Positions 61,408 to 64,000 of a stretch of 64,000 nt of DNA are shown piece by piece (the first letter of the stretch is position 1; the number at the start of each line of letters is the position of its first letter). The position numbers were made by a program, and so were the translations under genes. The notes under the pieces are model-generated. The model ran no database searches. It worked only from the letters and a program-made list of their open reading frames with translations, and was not told the DNA's origin. Source of the DNA: JALORV01 sp963702595 (GTDB taxonomy: Bacteria > Pseudomonadota > Gammaproteobacteria > Burkholderiales > Burkholderiaceae_F). The DNA lies in assembly GCA_963702595.1 (NCBI GenBank), contig CAVPDC010000022.1:372001-436000 (forward strand). Reading direction: 5' to 3'.

Positions 61408-64000
61408 ATGGATTCGGTGCACTACCTGAGACCCGCGATGGTGCCGCGATCGATCGCGGTCGTCGGCGCCAGTCCGCGCCACGACTCGCTCGGGCGGTTC
61501 GTCTACACGAACGTGATGGCGGCGGGCTTCAAGGGCGATGTCTATGCGGTGAATCCGCGGCATCGCACGATCGACGGAAATCCCTGCCTGCCATCGATCG
61601 CGGCCCTGCCGACCAAGGTGGACCTGGCCGTGGTCGTCACCGGCCAGCAGAACGTGCCCGGAATCATCGACGACGCCGGTCGCAAGGGCATTCCTGCGAT
61701 GCTGGTGCTGTCGCCGGGGCTGTGTGAAGAGGGTCCGGAGCGTCGCCGGCTCGAGCGTGACGTGGTCGAGCGCGCGCGCGCCGCCCGCGTGCGCGTCATG
61801 GGCCCGAACTGCCTCGGGCTGATGCGGCCGGACATCGGGCTGAATGCGAGCTGGGCCAAAACGATGGCGCGGCCGGGCGGACTCGCGCTGGTGTCGCAGT
61901 CGGGCGCGGTAACGACGTCGCTGCTCGACTACGCTTGGACCGCGGGATTCGGCTTCTCGTCAGTGGTGGCCACCGGGGCCGAGTCCGACGTTTCGGTGGC
62001 CGAGATCCTCGACTTCCTGGCCGGCGACGCCGCGACGCGCTCGATCCTGCTTTATCTCGAAGGCATCGAGAACGCGCGGCCGCTGATGTCCAGCATCCGA
62101 GTCGCGGCCAGCGTGAAGCCGGTCATCGTATTGAAGGCCGGGCGCCATGCCGCGGGTGCACGCGTCGTCATGAGTCACACCGGGGCGCTGGTCGGCAACG
62201 ATGCGGTGTTCGACGCCGCGCTGCGGCGCGTCGGCGCCGTGCGAGTCCCGAGGATCGGGCAACTGTTCGGCGCCGCGGAAGCGCTGGCCGGCGGGCGGCT
62301 GCCGCGCGGCAACCGGCTGGCGATCGTCAGCAATGGAAGCGGGCCCGGGGCTCTGGCCGCCGATGCGGCCGAAGAGAATCACGTGGAGCTGGCAAAGCTG
62401 TCGGACGCGACGCAAGCGGCGCTCGATGCCGCGCTGCCGCCCAACTGGTCGCACGCGAATCCGGTCGATGTGCTGGCCGACAGCGACGCCGAGCGGATGG
62501 CGACCGCGCTCAGGCTGCTAATCGACGATCGCGCTAACGATGGCGTGCTGGTGCTGTTTGCGCCTACGCCGAAGGTCGGTGCCGAGCAGGCGGCCCGCGC
62601 GATGCTGCCGATCGCCGCCGCCGCCGAAAAGCCGGTGGTCAGCGCGTGGCTGGGAGAAAAGGACGCGGGCCGCGGACGCGCGGTGTTCAAGGCGGCCTCG
62701 ATGCCGGCGCTGCAGAGCCCGGAGCGCGGGGTCGAGGCGTTCAGTTACCTCGCGCAGTACATCCGCAACCGCGAGCTGCGGCTGCAGGTGCCGCCACCGC
62801 GTGTCGATGAACTCAAATTCGACGTGCAGGCGGCCCGTCGCATCATCGACAGCGCGCGCAGCGCCGGCCGCCACACGCTCGACGAACAGGACTCGAAGGC
62901 ACTGCTGGCCTCGTTCGGCATCGAGACCGCGATGGGACTCATGGCCCGCAGCGCGATGGAAGCGCGCCAGGCGGCGCAGCAACTCGGTTTCCCGGTAGTG
63001 CTGAAGGTGCGCGCCGACGGCATCACCCACAAGAGCGACGTCGGCGGCGTGATCCTCGGCGTGCAGACCGCCGACGAGGTCGAGCGAGGGTTCGACGACA
63101 TCGCACAGCGACTGGCCGAGCGAGCGCCGAGCGCACGCTTCGTCGGCGTTCTGGTGCAGAAGATGGTCGTGCGGCCGCAGGGTCGCGAGCTGATCGTCGG
63201 GCTGACGCGCGACCCGAACTTCGGCCCGGTGGTCAGTTTCGGCATGGGCGGGTTAGCCGTCGAGATCTTCCGCGATTCTGCAGTGGCGCTGCCGCCGCTC
63301 AACGCGTTCCTGGCGCGCGAGCTGATCTCGCGCACGCGTGTGTCACGCATGCTCGACGCGTTCCGTGGCGCACCGGCCGTCGACCTGGAGAAGCTCATCG
63401 AAGTGATCGTGCGCGTTTCCGAACTGGCGTGCGAGATCCCGGCGGTGCGTGAACTTGACATCAACCCGCTGCTGGCCGACGCGCAGGGCATCATCGCTCT
63501 CGACGCCCGCGTGCAGGTTTCCGACGAGCCGCTCGCGGCCGATGCGACCTACTCGCACCTCGCGATCCATCCGTACCCGCGCGCTCTCGCGCGCGAGGTC
63601 ACGGTCAAGGGCGGCGCGCGCATACAACTGCGTCCGATCCGGCCGGAAGACGCCGAGGCCGAGCGGCGCTTCATCAGCCGGCTTTCCCCGCGCACGTCGT
63701 ACCTGCGCTTCCATGCGCCGATCCGCGAGCTGACGATGGAGCGCCTGGTGCGCTACACACAGATCGACTACGACCGCGAAATGGCCTTCGTCGCGATCGA
63801 TCCACAGGATGAACAGCACGAGATCCGAGGCATTTCCCGCTACACGTGCAATCCGGACGGCAAGACGGCCGAGTTCGGCGTCATCGTCGAGGATGCGTGG
63901 CAGGGGCGCGGTGTCGGCCATGTGCTGATGCAGGCGCTCGAGGAAACGGCGCGTGCGCGCGGGCTGACCGAACTCATCGGGCTGGTGCTTAAGGACAATG
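61408..64000 (+). CDS. ADP-forming acyl-CoA synthetase/GNAT fusion (PatZ-type protein acetyltransferase), 3' truncated
   Basis: At least 864 residues from ATG 61408 (GTG 61402 also possible); the window ends before the stop. Domains: CoA-binding Rossmann fold (MVPRSIAVVGASPRHDSLGR), succinyl-CoA-synthetase-like domains with the phospho-His motif MSHTGALVGND, ATP-grasp (about 480-690; VVLKVRADGITHKSDVGGV), and a C-terminal GNAT domain (from about 730) with VEDAWQGRGVGHVLMQALEE. Homologues (E. coli PatZ/Pka, Salmonella Pat, about 890 residues) acetylate lysines, e.g. of acetyl-CoA synthetase. About 25-30 residues are missing at the end. Confidence 0.93.
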   Translation, partial: MDSVHYLRPAMVPRSIAVVGASPRHDSLGRFVYTNVMAAGFKGDVYAVNPRHRTIDGNPCLPSIAALPTKVDLAVVVTGQQNVPGIIDDAGRKGIPAMLVLSPGLCEEGPERRRLERDVVERARAARVRVMGPNCLGLMRPDIGLNASWAKTMARPGGLALVSQSGAVTTSLLDYAWTAGFGFSSVVATGAESDVSVAEILDFLAGDAATRSILLYLEGIENARPLMSSIRVAASVKPVIVLKAGRHAAGARVVMSHTGALVGNDAVFDAALRRVGAVRVPRIGQLFGAAEALAGGRLPRGNRLAIVSNGSGPGALAADAAEENHVELAKLSDATQAALDAALPPNWSHANPVDVLADSDAERMATALRLLIDDRANDGVLVLFAPTPKVGAEQAARAMLPIAAAAEKPVVSAWLGEKDAGRGRAVFKAASMPALQSPERGVEAFSYLAQYIRNRELRLQVPPPRVDELKFDVQAARRIIDSARSAGRHTLDEQDSKALLASFGIETAMGLMARSAMEARQAAQQLGFPVVLKVRADGITHKSDVGGVILGVQTADEVERGFDDIAQRLAERAPSARFVGVLVQKMVVRPQGRELIVGLTRDPNFGPVVSFGMGGLAVEIFRDSAVALPPLNAFLARELISRTRVSRMLDAFRGAPAVDLEKLIEVIVRVSELACEIPAVRELDINPLLADAQGIIALDARVQVSDEPLAADATYSHLAIHPYPRALAREVTVKGGARIQLRPIRPEDAEAERRFISRLSPRTSYLRFHAPIRELTMERLVRYTQIDYDREMAFVAIDPQDEQHEIRGISRYTCNPDGKTAEFGVIVEDAWQGRGVGHVLMQALEETARARGLTELIGLVLKDN

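Overview
The window is high-GC DNA (roughly two-thirds G+C by eye) densely packed with bacterial genes. The order fmdB-type zinc ribbon, DUF502 membrane protein, aspS, nudB, endonuclease/exonuclease/phosphatase protein, clsB-type cardiolipin synthase, together with a DUF3149 micro-protein, a SWIB protein with a histone-H1-like tail and a PilE/FimU/PilV/PilW/PilX/PilY1 cluster, points to a betaproteobacterium (Burkholderiales or a relative; inference from gene order and family content). No rRNA, tRNA, CRISPR array, insertion sequence or prophage was recognised. The one mobile element seen is a short group II intron without a reverse transcriptase.

Layout. 0-8.2 kb: cell-envelope genes (repetitive Gly/Tyr-rich secreted proteins, an outer-membrane barrel, a frameshifted DUF4239 gene, a PlpD-like patatin autotransporter). 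8.3-12.7 kb: minus-strand CPA1 antiporter, glutathione transferase, small membrane protein and glutamine-synthetase-family enzyme. 12.9-21.1 kb: the aspS/nudB/clsB block. 21.4-26.8 kb: BenE transporter, Gly/Cys-rich protein, KatG and a hydrolase. 26.8-31.3 kb: small periplasmic protein with a strong terminator, the group II intron directly behind it, a ligase-associated-type Lhr helicase with a palindromic insertion, and the SWIB/H1-like DNA-binding protein with an AT-rich structured promoter region. 32.2-36.0 kb: a tight minus-strand operon of beta-CASP nuclease, archaeal-type AMP/thymidine phosphorylase and PRPP-synthetase-like enzyme. 36-44.5 kb: radical SAM protein, trypsin-like protein, HNH nuclease, BamE-like lipoprotein, SRPBCC protein, MFS transporter, and a frameshifted CYTH-CHAD gene.

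44.5-49.7 kb carries a six-gene minus-strand operon that looks like a non-canonical chaperone-usher fibre system: two paralogous cysteine-free subunits, a third cysteine-containing subunit, a small beta-rich protein, a PapD-like chaperone and a 648-residue outer-membrane protein with a C-terminal SdrD/CarboxypepD-like domain in place of recognisable usher domains. It is divergent from the type IV pilus minor-pilin operon (50.2-57.1 kb), so two surface-fibre systems share one 0.55-kb intergenic region. After two tandem degenerate EAL-domain genes, 58.8-60.5 kb encodes MtnA plus a class II aldolase, a likely 5'-deoxyadenosine/methylthioadenosine disposal (DHAP shunt) pair. The window ends with a DksA-like protein and a truncated PatZ-type acyl-CoA synthetase/GNAT protein.

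Two genes (1692-2436 and 42962-44498) are each broken by one frameshift. Both could be real decay or sequence errors; this cannot be decided from the sequence alone.
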